A stretch of DNA of 64,000 nt from Bacillus sp. B1-b2. Its GTDB lineage: Bacteria; Bacillota; Bacilli; Bacillales; Cytobacillaceae. The notes under the pieces were generated by a model that worked only from the letters and a program-made list of their open reading frames with translations, was not told the origin of the DNA and made no database searches. The first letter of the stretch is position 1. Each line of letters opens with the position of its first letter. A program made the translations under genes and the position numbers. The stretch lies in contig NZ_WEHU01000009.1 of NCBI RefSeq assembly GCF_009183415.1, positions 141,969 to 205,968 of the forward strand. The letters are read 5' to 3'. Shown piece after piece: positions 44,700 to 53,990 of the stretch.

Positions 44700-47600
44700 T
44701 TAATATATCGTCATTTCAACTGTCGTTCCTTTATTTACTTCACTTCTTATGACTAATTCTGATCCGTAATAGTATTTTAATCGCTGATTGATATTCTTCA
44801 ACCCAACATGTCCTTCTTCTTTTTTATTCGTTTTTAAACTTTCTAGCATTTCTTTAGATAGACCAATGCCATTATCTTGAATGCTTATTAAAATTTTCTC
44901 TTCTATTTTTACTACAGTTAATTTCACTTCTCCCCCTTCTACTTTTTTACCGATACCATGTCTAATGGCATTTTCAATTATTGGTTGAATAATTAAAGGC
45001 GGTACCATAAAGCTACCTTTAACCTGAATATCATATGTCATCTTAAATCGGTTATAAAATCTCACCTTTTCGATTTCTACATACGACTGTACCAATTGTA
45101 ATTCTTTATTAAAGGGAATAAGCGTATTCGTATTATGAAAATCAAAGCTACTTCTTAAATAATCAGCAAAATTCTCTGTCACTTCTCGGGATTTCTCTAC
45201 ATCTGTGTAACTTAAGGCAATTATGGTATTTAATACATTAAATAAAAAATGTGGTTTAATTTGAGACTGTAAAAATGCCACTTCCATTTTAATAGATTGA
45301 TTAACAGCTTCTCTCATCATAAGTAGATTTTTTACACGTGCTTCAAACTCTGCTGAATGAAAAGGTTTAGTAATAGAGTCATTCGCACCCATATGTAAAA
45401 TATTCATACGATCTGCTTGATAAGATGAATCTATAACCATTAATAATGGTAAATCAACAAGACTATGCGTTTCTCTAATTTGCTTGCTTAGCTCAAAACC
45501 TGAAACATTAGGCATTACTAAGTCAGAGATAACTAAATCTACTTTAGGATGTTTTTTTAGTAATAATAAAGCTTCTTTCCCGTCATTAACCGCAATTACT
45601 TTAGCTGGAATGGATTCAATAATATCTATCATTATTTTCAAACTAGAAATATCATCATCTACCATTAGAATGGTATAATCAAATTCACCTTTTGTATAAT
45701 AGGGAAACTCCATATTAAATGGATTAACAATCAACTCTTTTTTTGTAGTCGAACGTTCATATTTAACATGTTGAGCATGATTAGCGATAGGAAATGAGAT
45801 TTGAACAATGGTTCCTTTTCCTTCTTCACTTTTTATTTGAATTTTCCCATCCTGCAAATCTAACAATTGCTTAACAATTCTTAATCCTAGCCCCTGTATA
45901 TCATCACTCTCTTGGTTTTCAAACATTAATTGAATATCTAGTAATTTTTCTTCTGGAATACCTATACCATTATCGGCTATATAAAAAAAGATTCGATCAT
46001 TTTCCCATTTACTACTTAATACCACTTCTCCTGAATAACTATATTTAAGTGCATTATCAAGTAAATTACTAATAATTTGTCTAAACCTGTTCACATCAGC
46101 AGTAATGTACGGGAAATCTCGTGGAATGTTATTAATCAATCGAATATTTTTTTGTTCAGCCATAATTTCAAAAATGGCTTTTTCGATTTCAATAACCGAG
46201 TATGAATCTACTGTTGTTTTTTCGACTTTAATTAAACCTTGTTTTAGATTGACAAAATCCTTAATATCTCTTACTAATACACTCATTCGAATACTCAATG
46301 AGTTAATTAATTCTACGTTTTTTCTCCATTCAGAATGGTCTTCATGACTGATATTCTTTAACATGGATTCAGAAATATGATGCAACCCACTAATCGGTGT
46401 TAAGAATTCATGTGTTGTTCTTTCAAAAAATTCGTCCTTAACACGGTTCATTCTTATTAATTCTAATGACAATTCCTCATTCTCTTTAAAAGAATCAGCA
46501 AAACGCATAGATAGTAATAGTGAAAACATAAGTAATGTTCCAAATGGTGTTAATAAAAGCCAATTATCAATATAGTTGTTGGTGTAGGCATTCATATTTG
46601 TTGCTAATACATAAAACGAAATAGAATAAATTGCGAGCAGTAAGAATAACCCTTCCTTATCTTTATGGAAGTATGCCAATTGAAAAATATATGCTGCATA
46701 AACAATAGCAATAATCCCCATAATCGTATGAAGTATTAATATAAAGTTCGGTACAGTCTCTATAAATACCAAATCATAAATTAACATAATGATACATGTT
46801 GTAATAAGTGGAATAATCAATTTGGGTGAAGCATACTTTTTATGTGCTGTTAACAAATAAGCAAAAAGTGTGATAATGGTAATGGATAAAGAGAAATACT
46901 GTATCCTCAAAAGTGAAGCATAAGATAGATGAGGTAGGACAAAATAGATAACTTTTTCTCCATGCGAAAAAATATAAAGACCTATTCCTAAACAGATTCC
47001 TGAGAAAAATAGCAAGTATCTATTTCTTCTCCATTGAAAAAACACTCCAAAAAAGTATAAACTCATAAAAATAAATATAGCTACTAGTATCCAATCCTGT
47101 GCAATTTTATTGTCCTTTAAAGCCGTAATATCATCTGGCATCCCAAAATAGATAGGAAAATTCAACCCACCACTAGGAGGGTATATATAGTTTGCTACCT
47201 CAATCACCAATTCATTTTCTCCTTTTTGAAGAGGAAAAAACACAGTATATGGTCTATTACCTGGTATGTAGTCTGAATTCTTACTTGGATTTCCTACCTG
47301 TGCAATGAGTTTTCCATTTAAGTACATTTTATGTGCCATTTGGATAGAAGTAGTTTTCAGTCCATAAACAGGTAGCAATTCTTGATCATTCATATTAATA
47401 ATTAACCTATAAGTTCCACTCCCGTATCCACTTTTGGAATCCATTAAGTTCTTCCAATTGCCCCAAACATTTGTATAAATGGAGTCTAAATGATTACTTG
47501 ACTGAAACTGTACGGGAGTATATAATTCATTTTTTATAAATTGCCACTCTCCAACTAGTGGAATCTCTCCATATTTTATATCATTCATTTCTATATCTAT

Positions 47601-47717
47601 CTTTCCATTTAGAGCACTAGGTCCATCTTCCTTCTGCCCTATAAAGATCAAATAAATAAAGAGATACATTCCTATGAAAAAAACAGAAACCGTTAGGATA
47701 GATAGTAATTTCTTCAT
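44700..47717 (-). CDS. Hybrid sensor with two histidine-kinase cores
   Basis: A 1005-residue membrane sensor. An N-terminal helix is followed by an extracytoplasmic beta-rich domain (about 40-195; GTYRLIINM, AHKMYLNGKL, KGENELVIEV, like 7TMR-DISMED2 carbohydrate-type domains), seven hydrophobic segments (about 205-410), HisKA with His436 in TTHEFLTP, HATPase with NLLDNALKYS and GLGLRIVKQL (about 545-645), a receiver with Asp732 in VISDLVMP and Lys784, and then a LytS-type His_kinase domain with QIKPHFLFN (His823) and a second HATPase (NAIRHGIG, QDNGIGLS). It thus has two different kinase modules around one receiver. The adjacent SARP-type regulator is the likely final phosphoacceptor. The signal is unknown; sugar or wall fragments are a guess from the outer domain. 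Confidence 0.92.
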   Translation of the reverse strand: MKKLLSILTVSVFFIGMYLFIYLIFIGQKEDGPSALNGKIDIEMNDIKYGEIPLVGEWQFIKNELYTPVQFQSSNHLDSIYTNVWGNWKNLMDSKSGYGSGTYRLIINMNDQELLPVYGLKTTSIQMAHKMYLNGKLIAQVGNPSKNSDYIPGNRPYTVFFPLQKGENELVIEVANYIYPPSGGLNFPIYFGMPDDITALKDNKIAQDWILVAIFIFMSLYFFGVFFQWRRNRYLLFFSGICLGIGLYIFSHGEKVIYFVLPHLSYASLLRIQYFSLSITIITLFAYLLTAHKKYASPKLIIPLITTCIIMLIYDLVFIETVPNFILILHTIMGIIAIVYAAYIFQLAYFHKDKEGLFLLLAIYSISFYVLATNMNAYTNNYIDNWLLLTPFGTLLMFSLLLSMRFADSFKENEELSLELIRMNRVKDEFFERTTHEFLTPISGLHHISESMLKNISHEDHSEWRKNVELINSLSIRMSVLVRDIKDFVNLKQGLIKVEKTTVDSYSVIEIEKAIFEIMAEQKNIRLINNIPRDFPYITADVNRFRQIISNLLDNALKYSYSGEVVLSSKWENDRIFFYIADNGIGIPEEKLLDIQLMFENQESDDIQGLGLRIVKQLLDLQDGKIQIKSEEGKGTIVQISFPIANHAQHVKYERSTTKKELIVNPFNMEFPYYTKGEFDYTILMVDDDISSLKIMIDIIESIPAKVIAVNDGKEALLLLKKHPKVDLVISDLVMPNVSGFELSKQIRETHSLVDLPLLMVIDSSYQADRMNILHMGANDSITKPFHSAEFEARVKNLLMMREAVNQSIKMEVAFLQSQIKPHFLFNVLNTIIALSYTDVEKSREVTENFADYLRSSFDFHNTNTLIPFNKELQLVQSYVEIEKVRFYNRFKMTYDIQVKGSFMVPPLIIQPIIENAIRHGIGKKVEGGEVKLTVVKIEEKILISIQDNGIGLSKEMLESLKTNKKEEGHVGLKNINQRLKYYYGSELVIRSEVNKGTTVEMTIY

Positions 47718-48077
47718 ATGGTTCTCCCTACATAAGTATAATAAAATGAGTCTGTAATAAATATTAGCGTTTGATTAGGAAAATGCAATAGAAATATAGG
47801 TAAATGTAGCATTATATCATTTTCTTAAGTGAAAAAAGGAAGACAATCTAATAATCCCTCGTATTTACAGCATCTTAAATCTCTATTTTTAAGATATTTT
47901 TAAGTTAAATACGATATTATTGTGTTAATATAGGAAAATAGACATAGACTTTACTATGATAAAAAATTAATCCAACTTAGTAAATATTCATAAATAAAAT
48001 AGTATTGGGTAATTTGTCATATTTTGTTTCTTCCTTCTTCTTGAGTGAACATAGAAGTAGATAAGGAGTTGGTACTT
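47718..48077. other. AT-rich divergent promoter region
   Basis: Between the sensor-kinase start and a small membrane protein gene. No supported frame, hairpin or recognised operator. Confidence 0.4.
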
Positions 48078-48233
48078 GTGATCATAGTAGTAATCATTAC
48101 TTTTCTTGCATTACTGTGGATCTGCACGCAATTCTTTTTAAGGAAAAGAGTATTAAAAAGTAAGAAAAGAAAACTAAATGCACGCTTAAATCAATGCTTA
48201 GACTTCAATAGAGCAAAAAAAGAAAGTACATAA
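48078..48233 (+). CDS. Small single-pass membrane protein (51 aa)
   Basis: The GTG at 48078 is chosen because AAGGAG lies 9 bases upstream; the earlier GTG at 48045 has no SD. The product is one transmembrane helix (about 2-22: VVIITFLALLWICTQFFL) with a very basic tail (KRVLKSKKRKLNARLNQ), an N-out/C-in topology by the positive-inside rule. Unknown function. It precedes a MinD-like gene but a hairpin at 48251-48281 separates them. Confidence 0.55.
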   Translation: MIIVVIITFLALLWICTQFFLRKRVLKSKKRKLNARLNQCLDFNRAKKEST

Positions 48234-48250
48234 CAACTATTTAGGCATAA

Positions 48251-48281
48251 AAAAAAGAGATGGTTAAATCAACTCTTTTTG
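48251..48281 (+). terminator. Terminator-like hairpin before the MinD-like gene
   Basis: AAAAAGAG...CTCTTTTT with additional TGGTT/ATCA pairing in the loop, followed by T residues and GTAAC. Confidence 0.6.
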
Positions 48282-48340
48282 TAACAGATGTATTTTCATC
48301 ATCCGCTTTTATTCAAATAGCCTTAGGGGGATTAAGGAAA

Positions 48341-49135
48341 ATGAGTAGAATTATTACCATTACTTCCGGAAAGGGAGGAGTTGGAAAAACCACTGCTACT
48401 ACTAATTTAGGGATTTCTCTTGCAGTTAGTGGCTATAAAGTATGTTTGATTGATGCAGACTTTGGTTTGCGAAATTTAGATGTACCACTTGGTTTAACGA
48501 ATCGCCTTATTCTGGATATATCAGATTATTTAAATGGAATATGTTCTTTGAATCATGTTATTGTCAGCCATCGTACGTTGAAAAACTTGCATTTAATACC
48601 AGGTAGTAAAACAAAGCTAATTTCCGAGCTAGATCAAGACTTATTTGTAAACATGATACAAGAAATAAAACCTTTATATGATTTTATATTAATAGATTCA
48701 CCTGCTGGAATTGAGGGCGGTTTCTTCAATGCAGTTCATACAGCTAATGAAGCTATTATTGTTACTACACCTGACAAAACCGCATTACAGGATGCAGATA
48801 GAGTAATCGGATTACTAGAAAAACAAAAGATGAATCGTCTATCGTTTATTGTTAATTTTATTAATCCAAGTAAAGTTGAAATAGATAACATTATTAATCA
48901 ATTACATATTGATTATCTAGGGTATATTCCTCCAGATCCGAACATCATTGCTGCCAACAATAAAGGAATTCCTATTGCGCTAAATCCAAATTTACAATCT
49001 GGGTTACTTTTTAGAAAAATTGCAAATCATTTATCTAAACAAGAATACAATTCGACAATGGAGTTTCCAGTTACTCAATCAAAACAGCACTTCTTTCTCC
49101 ATCGAAAATTAAATAAATTCAAGCTATCCTTATAA
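48341..49135 (+). CDS. Orphan MinD/FlhG-like ATPase
   Basis: A 264-residue deviant-Walker-A ATPase. The start ATG follows GGGGGATTAAGGA; the longer upstream reading is rejected. Motifs: ITSGKGGVGKTTATTNLG with the MinD signature Lys (GKGGVGKT), DADFGLRNLD (switch I), and LIDSPAGIEGGF (switch II). The C-terminal tail FFLHRKLNKFKLSL is amphipathic and basic, as expected for a membrane-targeting sequence, but differs from the usual MinD tail. No minC, flhF or chemotaxis gene is adjacent. It could be a paralogue directing placement of some other membrane machinery; B. subtilis MinD is 268 residues. Confidence 0.8.
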   Translation: MSRIITITSGKGGVGKTTATTNLGISLAVSGYKVCLIDADFGLRNLDVPLGLTNRLILDISDYLNGICSLNHVIVSHRTLKNLHLIPGSKTKLISELDQDLFVNMIQEIKPLYDFILIDSPAGIEGGFFNAVHTANEAIIVTTPDKTALQDADRVIGLLEKQKMNRLSFIVNFINPSKVEIDNIINQLHIDYLGYIPPDPNIIAANNKGIPIALNPNLQSGLLFRKIANHLSKQEYNSTMEFPVTQSKQHFFLHRKLNKFKLSL

Positions 49136-49150
49136 AGATTTTTATTTTTC

Positions 49151-49186
49151 GTTTCATGGCGAAAATTGTCAAATTCGCCATGAAAC
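49151..49186. repeat. Inverted repeat between convergent genes
   Basis: GTTTCATGGCGAA with its complement, 10-base loop; no proper T-tract on either side, so it is only a possible terminator. Confidence 0.5.
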
Positions 49187-49201
49187 TGTCGAAATCAGTC
49201 C

Positions 49202-51898
49202 TTATTTTTTGTAAATAGGAATATCATATACTAATGTATAAGAACTTAATAAACTATATAAATTGGAGATTTGATTCACTTGCTTCGTTGCCCAAGCTAT
49301 GTCTGTAGCATATTGATGTGTAGCAACCCCTGTCTTATCTGCTGCACTAGGATTCCATCTCATCTTATATAATGTATTTTGACCAGACTTGATATAGCCC
49401 TCAGCAATGAATCTTGCTCCTCCAATAATAGCAGCTTCTGGCGAGAACCAGCCTGCATTGTAAGCATATTGTGCTCCACTTGACACTGCAGATCCATCAT
49501 AAGCTCCAATACCATACATATTATAAACCATTCTGCCATTCACCATTACACCATTAGCTAGTGTAGAAGTTCCATTACCAGTCTCCAATAATGCATGAGA
49601 AATTAGATACATTTCATTCACGTTATATGCATTGGCAGCAGTAATAAAAGAAGATGCCTTACCTGCAAGTATACCTTTACCTGCTAAAATTTTGCTATTA
49701 ACTTCTGCATCATTGACATTTGCTTTTTTAGATAAATTTAGAAATTGAAGAGATGAAACTGAATCATTAATAAAATTATCAGGGTTTATATAGTAGGATG
49801 TATCTTCCTTACTAGCAGTCACCCATCCTTGACTTGAGCCTACTTTATACCAGTAATATCCATCAGATCCCTTAATTTTAGATGTAATAGTCAATACTTT
49901 ACCGCTACTTACCGTACTAACAACAGAATATTCTGTTCCAGCTCCTCCTCTTAATCTCCAGCCACTTCCTAAGACTGTTCCCTTTGTTGGATCGGAGCTT
50001 TTAAAGGCTACTGCATCTTCTCTAATATATGTATCATATTTTTTATCTGTTTGCGGATCAGCATTTAATTGAATAGTTGTCATTTCTTCTAAAGTTAAAT
50101 CATAATTCGTATAGTTTTTTTCTATAGTAGCATTTGAAGAATCACTATTCCCTTTTTCCATTAAATACTCAGAACTTACATATCCTTCTATGTTATTCAC
50201 CTTTATTTTCGACCAACCATTAGACTCAGACTCAACTGTCACAACCGTTCCCGCTGAAAGCTTCGTTAGTACTTGTCCGCTTGTAGATGGGGTAGAGCGA
50301 ACATTTAAGCTCGATCCTGCTGATACATTTACCACTTTTTCTGTAGTTTGTGGTGTTTCTTCTTCTGGCTCTTCTGTATCAGGTTGATTAGAAGAAGTAT
50401 CTTGGGTAGCTAAGTATTCACTACTTACATATCCTTCTATATTATTCACTTTCACTTTTGACCAACCATTTGCTTCTGACACTACTGTTACTACCGTATC
50501 TTTTGAAAGTTTCGTAAGTATTTTTCCACTTGTCGATGGAGTAGAGCGAACATTTAAGCTCGATCCTGCTAATACATTTACCACTTTCTCTATGGTCTGT
50601 GGTGTTTCTGGTGTTTCTTTCTCTGGCTCTTCTGTCCCAGGTTGATTAGAAGAAGTATCTTGGGTAGCTAAGAATTCACTACTTACGTATCCTTCTATAT
50701 TATTCACTTTTACTTTCGACCAACCATTTGATTCGGACATGACTGTTACAACCGTATCCTTCGAAAGCTTCGTTAGTACCTTCCCACTTGTTGATGGGGT
50801 AGAACGAACATTTAAGCTCGATCCTGCTAATACATTCACCACTTTCTCTATAGCTTGTGGCGTTTCTTCTGTCTCTTTTACCGGTTCTTCTATCTCAGGT
50901 TGATTAGTAGAAGTATCTTGTGTTGTTAAGTATTCACTACTTACATATCCTTCTACGTTATTCACTTTTATTTTTGCCCAACCATTTGACTCTGAAAGTA
51001 CTGTTACTTTTGTCCCTGCTGATAGCTTTGTTAAAATGGTACTACTTTTCGAAGCAGCTTTTCTCATATTGAGCGATGAGTTTTTTTCCACATTTACAAG
51101 CTTTATCTCTTGTTGTTGTGTGGAATTATCTTCCTTAGGAGTATCACTTATTTTAGTACTAGATAAATATTGTGTGGAAACATATCCATCTTTTCCATAT
51201 ACATTAATTTTCGCCCACCCATTTGATTCCGAATATACAGTAACAGGTACATCTTTAGCCAATTTTACGATGACTGATGAGGTAGCGGAAGGTTTAGTAC
51301 GTAAATTTAGGCTAGAACCACTGCTAACATTTACATATTTTGTTACCGACTCTTGTTGTTTTTGCTCTGTTACTACAGGTGTGTTGTCTGGTGTAACATT
51401 TTCATCAGAAGCAGTATTTTCAGTTGCTTGTATGTATTTCGATGCTACATAACCTTCTATTCCATTTACCTTTATTTTGGACCAGCCATTTTCCTCTGAA
51501 TATACATCAACCGCTGTATTATTTTTAATTTTAGTTAGAACATTTGATTGAGTTGATGGTGTACTTCTAACATTTAAAGTAGAAGAGGAATCAATAGAAA
51601 CGTATTTTACCACACTAGTTTCATTGGATTTAAGAAATGAAGAGGACACGTACCCCTCTTTACCATTTACCGCTATCTTAGACCAACCATTCTCTTCTGA
51701 AATAACCATTACTTCTTGTCCCTTTTTTAAGGTAGACAGAACATCTGAATTAGCAGATGGTCCACTTCTCATATTTAATACAGAACCTTCTTCAACCTGA
51801 ACAAATTTAACATTGTTAGTAGAAGCTTGCACCTCTTCTATAAAAAGCGGAGCAGCTAATGCAGATAAGAAAATCCCTGGTACTATAACCTTTTTCAC
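49202..51898 (-). CDS. Secreted SH3b-repeat N-acetylglucosaminidase
   Basis: An 898-residue wall hydrolase. The GTG at 51898 is used, with GGGAGG 9 bases upstream; the signal peptide VIVPGIFLSALAAPLFIEEVQA follows. Seven bacterial SH3 repeats, each with LN-[MVL]-R and an ENGW/SNGW-SKI-V-GYVSS core, cover about residues 30-595, and an eighth, divergent one lies near 650-720. The C-terminal glucosaminidase domain (about 730-898) has the catalytic Glu in HALLETGNG and NMYGIGA. Family members cut N-acetylglucosaminyl bonds in peptidoglycan and are cell-separation or motility autolysins (LytD type). Several units repeat at exactly 258 bases, so repeat number may vary. Confidence 0.92.
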   Translation of the reverse strand: MKKVIVPGIFLSALAAPLFIEEVQASTNNVKFVQVEEGSVLNMRSGPSANSDVLSTLKKGQEVMVISEENGWSKIAVNGKEGYVSSSFLKSNETSVVKYVSIDSSSTLNVRSTPSTQSNVLTKIKNNTAVDVYSEENGWSKIKVNGIEGYVASKYIQATENTASDENVTPDNTPVVTEQKQQESVTKYVNVSSGSSLNLRTKPSATSSVIVKLAKDVPVTVYSESNGWAKINVYGKDGYVSTQYLSSTKISDTPKEDNSTQQQEIKLVNVEKNSSLNMRKAASKSSTILTKLSAGTKVTVLSESNGWAKIKVNNVEGYVSSEYLTTQDTSTNQPEIEEPVKETEETPQAIEKVVNVLAGSSLNVRSTPSTSGKVLTKLSKDTVVTVMSESNGWSKVKVNNIEGYVSSEFLATQDTSSNQPGTEEPEKETPETPQTIEKVVNVLAGSSLNVRSTPSTSGKILTKLSKDTVVTVVSEANGWSKVKVNNIEGYVSSEYLATQDTSSNQPDTEEPEEETPQTTEKVVNVSAGSSLNVRSTPSTSGQVLTKLSAGTVVTVESESNGWSKIKVNNIEGYVSSEYLMEKGNSDSSNATIEKNYTNYDLTLEEMTTIQLNADPQTDKKYDTYIREDAVAFKSSDPTKGTVLGSGWRLRGGAGTEYSVVSTVSSGKVLTITSKIKGSDGYYWYKVGSSQGWVTASKEDTSYYINPDNFINDSVSSLQFLNLSKKANVNDAEVNSKILAGKGILAGKASSFITAANAYNVNEMYLISHALLETGNGTSTLANGVMVNGRMVYNMYGIGAYDGSAVSSGAQYAYNAGWFSPEAAIIGGARFIAEGYIKSGQNTLYKMRWNPSAADKTGVATHQYATDIAWATKQVNQISNLYSLLSSYTLVYDIPIYKK
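50130..50910 (-). repeat. 258-bp tandem repeats within the glucosaminidase gene
   Basis: Matching GATTAGAAGAAGTATCTTG landmarks at 50386 and 50644 and a close copy at 50902 (one base different) are exactly 258 bases (86 codons) apart, each spanning one SH3b domain plus a Gln/Pro/Glu linker. Copies are near-identical at the DNA level, implying recent duplication or gene conversion. Confidence 0.85.
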
Positions 51899-52211
51899 TA
51901 CTACATACCTCCCAGACCATTTAACACGATTTATCATCTATTAAACTTTAAACCTATTTCTTTTTACCTATTTATAATAATCACTAAAATTAATATTCTA
52001 TAATACCTATATTATTATCAATCATTCTACTAGTATATGATACTATAGTCACATTTTCATTAAATCTATTAAAACTATCTATCATCACATAAAAAACATA
52101 TCAAAGATTTGTCCATACTTTCATAGGTTTATTCCTTTTTTAAAAGGGAATTATATATTTTAGAGGATATACGAAGGGTATAAATACCCAACTTATTATA
52201 TTTTTAAACAC
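51899..52211. other. Promoter region of the glucosaminidase gene
   Basis: AT-rich, no open frame with SD. No confident promoter or operator was identified. Confidence 0.3.
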
Positions 52212-52254
52212 AAAAAAACCGAAAATAGTCATTTATGACCATTTTCGGTTTTTT
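52212..52254. terminator. Terminator of ansA
   Basis: AAAACCGAAAAT with a central TCAT/ATGA and its complement, followed on the minus strand by seven T residues. Confidence 0.85.
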
Positions 52255-52265
52255 ATTAATATTCT

Positions 52266-53267
52266 CTATTTATGTTCCCAAGCTAATGATAAATCATAAG
52301 CAATTGGTTGCTCCAAACGATATTTAATTTGATCTAGAGATGATTCTGTTCCTAATACCCACATTAATTTTGCAACAATTGCTTCTGTGTTCATATCTGC
52401 TGACAAGATAATGTTATATTGTGCAACCTTTCTACCAACTTCATAAAGGTATAAATCCTGCCCTTCTTCTAAACATTGAGTAGAAATGACAACTGCTATT
52501 CCAGCTTGAACAAGCTCTTCTATTTTAGGCAATAGGTTTCTTTCTTCAAAGGGTAAGCCACCATTACCAAAGCTTTCAATAATAACTCCTTTATAGGTGT
52601 TTTTAATAAAATCAAAAATCTCTGGTTTTGTTCCTGGATGTAACTTTAGTAAAAAAACTTCTGGACATACCTTCGTATCTAGCTTTAACTCCCTTTTAGC
52701 CATTGCTGGTTTCCAAAAATAAGAAACTGAATCTCCTTCAATTGAAGCCACATAAGGGTGATTAATACTTTGAAAAGCATCATGGCTCTTTGTTCTCATC
52801 TTGACTGCTCTTGTGCCAATAATAACTCTCCCATCAAATACAACAAAAACTCCACCAATATCTTCTTTAGCAAAACGGATACTGTCTTTAACATTTTTCT
52901 TAGCATCTGTATGTTTAAAACTAATAGGCACTTGTGAACCGGTTATTACTACTGGCTTACTTAGATCTTGTAGCATGTAGGATAGTGCCGCAGATGTATA
53001 AGCCATCGTATCTGTACCATGTGTGATGACAAATCCATCATATTCGTGATAGTTTTTTGCGATAGATTCAGCCATTTTTACCCAATGTTCAGGCTGCATA
53101 TTGGTACTGTCTCTATTCATGATAATATGGCAGGTTACCTCTACCTCAGAAGGATCATTCTCAAAATGTTGAAGAAGCTCTTCTGCAGATAGCCCTGGAA
53201 CTAATCCTTCCTTGCCTTCTACAGAAGCTATTGTTCCACCTGTTGCTAATAACAGTATTTTTTTCAT
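52266..53267 (-). CDS. ansA: Type I L-asparaginase, cytoplasmic
   Basis: A 333-residue asparaginase that hydrolyses L-asparagine to aspartate and ammonia. Catalytic threonines are in ATGGTIAS (about 9-16) and [10 protein letters not shown] (about 84-93); [13 protein letters not shown] matches B. subtilis AnsA closely. There is no signal peptide or lipobox, so it is not the secreted AnsZ type. The start is the second ATG, with GGAGG 7 bases before it. In B. subtilis ansA is followed by ansB (aspartase); here it stands alone. Confidence 0.93.
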   Translation of the reverse strand: MKKILLLATGGTIASVEGKEGLVPGLSAEELLQHFENDPSEVEVTCHIIMNRDSTNMQPEHWVKMAESIAKNYHEYDGFVITHGTDTMAYTSAALSYMLQDLSKPVVITGSQVPISFKHTDAKKNVKDSIRFAKEDIGGVFVVFDGRVIIGTRAVKMRTKSHDAFQSINHPYVASIEGDSVSYFWKPAMAKRELKLDTKVCPEVFLLKLHPGTKPEIFDFIKNTYKGVIIESFGNGGLPFEERNLLPKIEELVQAGIAVVISTQCLEEGQDLYLYEVGRKVAQYNIILSADMNTEAIVAKLMWVLGTESSLDQIKYRLEQPIAYDLSLAWEHK

Positions 53268-53410
53268 ATGCATGCCTCCTAGTCATCTATTACGAATAAT
53301 TTATGACATTTGCGATATATTCTTACCGTATTATATATAACTTATTGTACATATCGCAATAGAATTCTAGTAGGGTTCCTATCTAAATCAATCTTTTGTA
53401 AGGGAATCTA

Positions 53411-53896
53411 TTAAGGTAAATAGGTTATTTTTTCTTCTATGGAAGAACGTTCTTTTATATCTGTAATTTCTTCTGGGTATCCTACAGCAATAACACCAAC
53501 TAAGTCAAAATCTTCACTTACTTTCAATACATTTTTATTAGCATTTGACGTACCAATGGAAGACCAGAATGTTCCTACTTCCGATTCCCATGCAAGCAAC
53601 ATAAAATTCTGAATAAAACAAGAAACTGTTGCGTAATTCTCTTCTCTTTCTACTGTATTTCTTCCTTTATGAGAAAGAATCGCAATAAGTGTTGGTGCGT
53701 TACCAAAATTTGTTTTGTGATTTAATTGTTTCCTAGTTTCCTCTCCAATAAAAACCACTTTCCAAGGCTCTGTCATTTTATGATTTGGAGCATATGTAGA
53801 AACTTCTAGCCAACCTTTCAATGTTTCCTGATCTATTTCATCTGTTTTAAATTTTTTTATGGTTCTTCTACTTTTAATTAATTCTGAGACACCCAT
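53411..53896 (-). CDS. Nitroreductase-family flavoprotein
   Basis: A 161-residue FMN-dependent nitroreductase. RSRRTIKKF-type opening (KSRRTIKKFKTDEI) binds the FMN phosphate; APNHKMTEPWKVVFI is the next conserved segment; and VSCFIQNFMLLAWESEVGTFWSSIG covers the dimer and FMN contact. It is short compared with the 180-220 typical length, close to the compact YdjA/TM1586-like group. GGAGTGGAG precedes the ATG. The electron acceptor is unknown. Not clearly in an operon. Confidence 0.85.
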   Translation of the reverse strand: MGVSELIKSRRTIKKFKTDEIDQETLKGWLEVSTYAPNHKMTEPWKVVFIGEETRKQLNHKTNFGNAPTLIAILSHKGRNTVEREENYATVSCFIQNFMLLAWESEVGTFWSSIGTSNANKNVLKVSEDFDLVGVIAVGYPEEITDIKERSSIEEKITYLP

Positions 53897-53990
53897 TTTT
53901 TCTCCACTCCCTTATTTATCTAACTTCCTCTCCCAATCATACAGATATTCCTACTTTTTTTAAATATCTTACTAGGAAAAAATCAAAATG

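Noticed and set aside
51036..51452. 138-codon plus-strand frame inside the glucosaminidase gene
   Set aside because: Antisense shadow of SH3b repeats.
50130..51800. Regularly spaced repeats resembling a CRISPR array at first glance
   Set aside because: The unit is 258 bases, in frame, and encodes SH3b domains; there are no short palindromic repeats with unique spacers and no cas genes.
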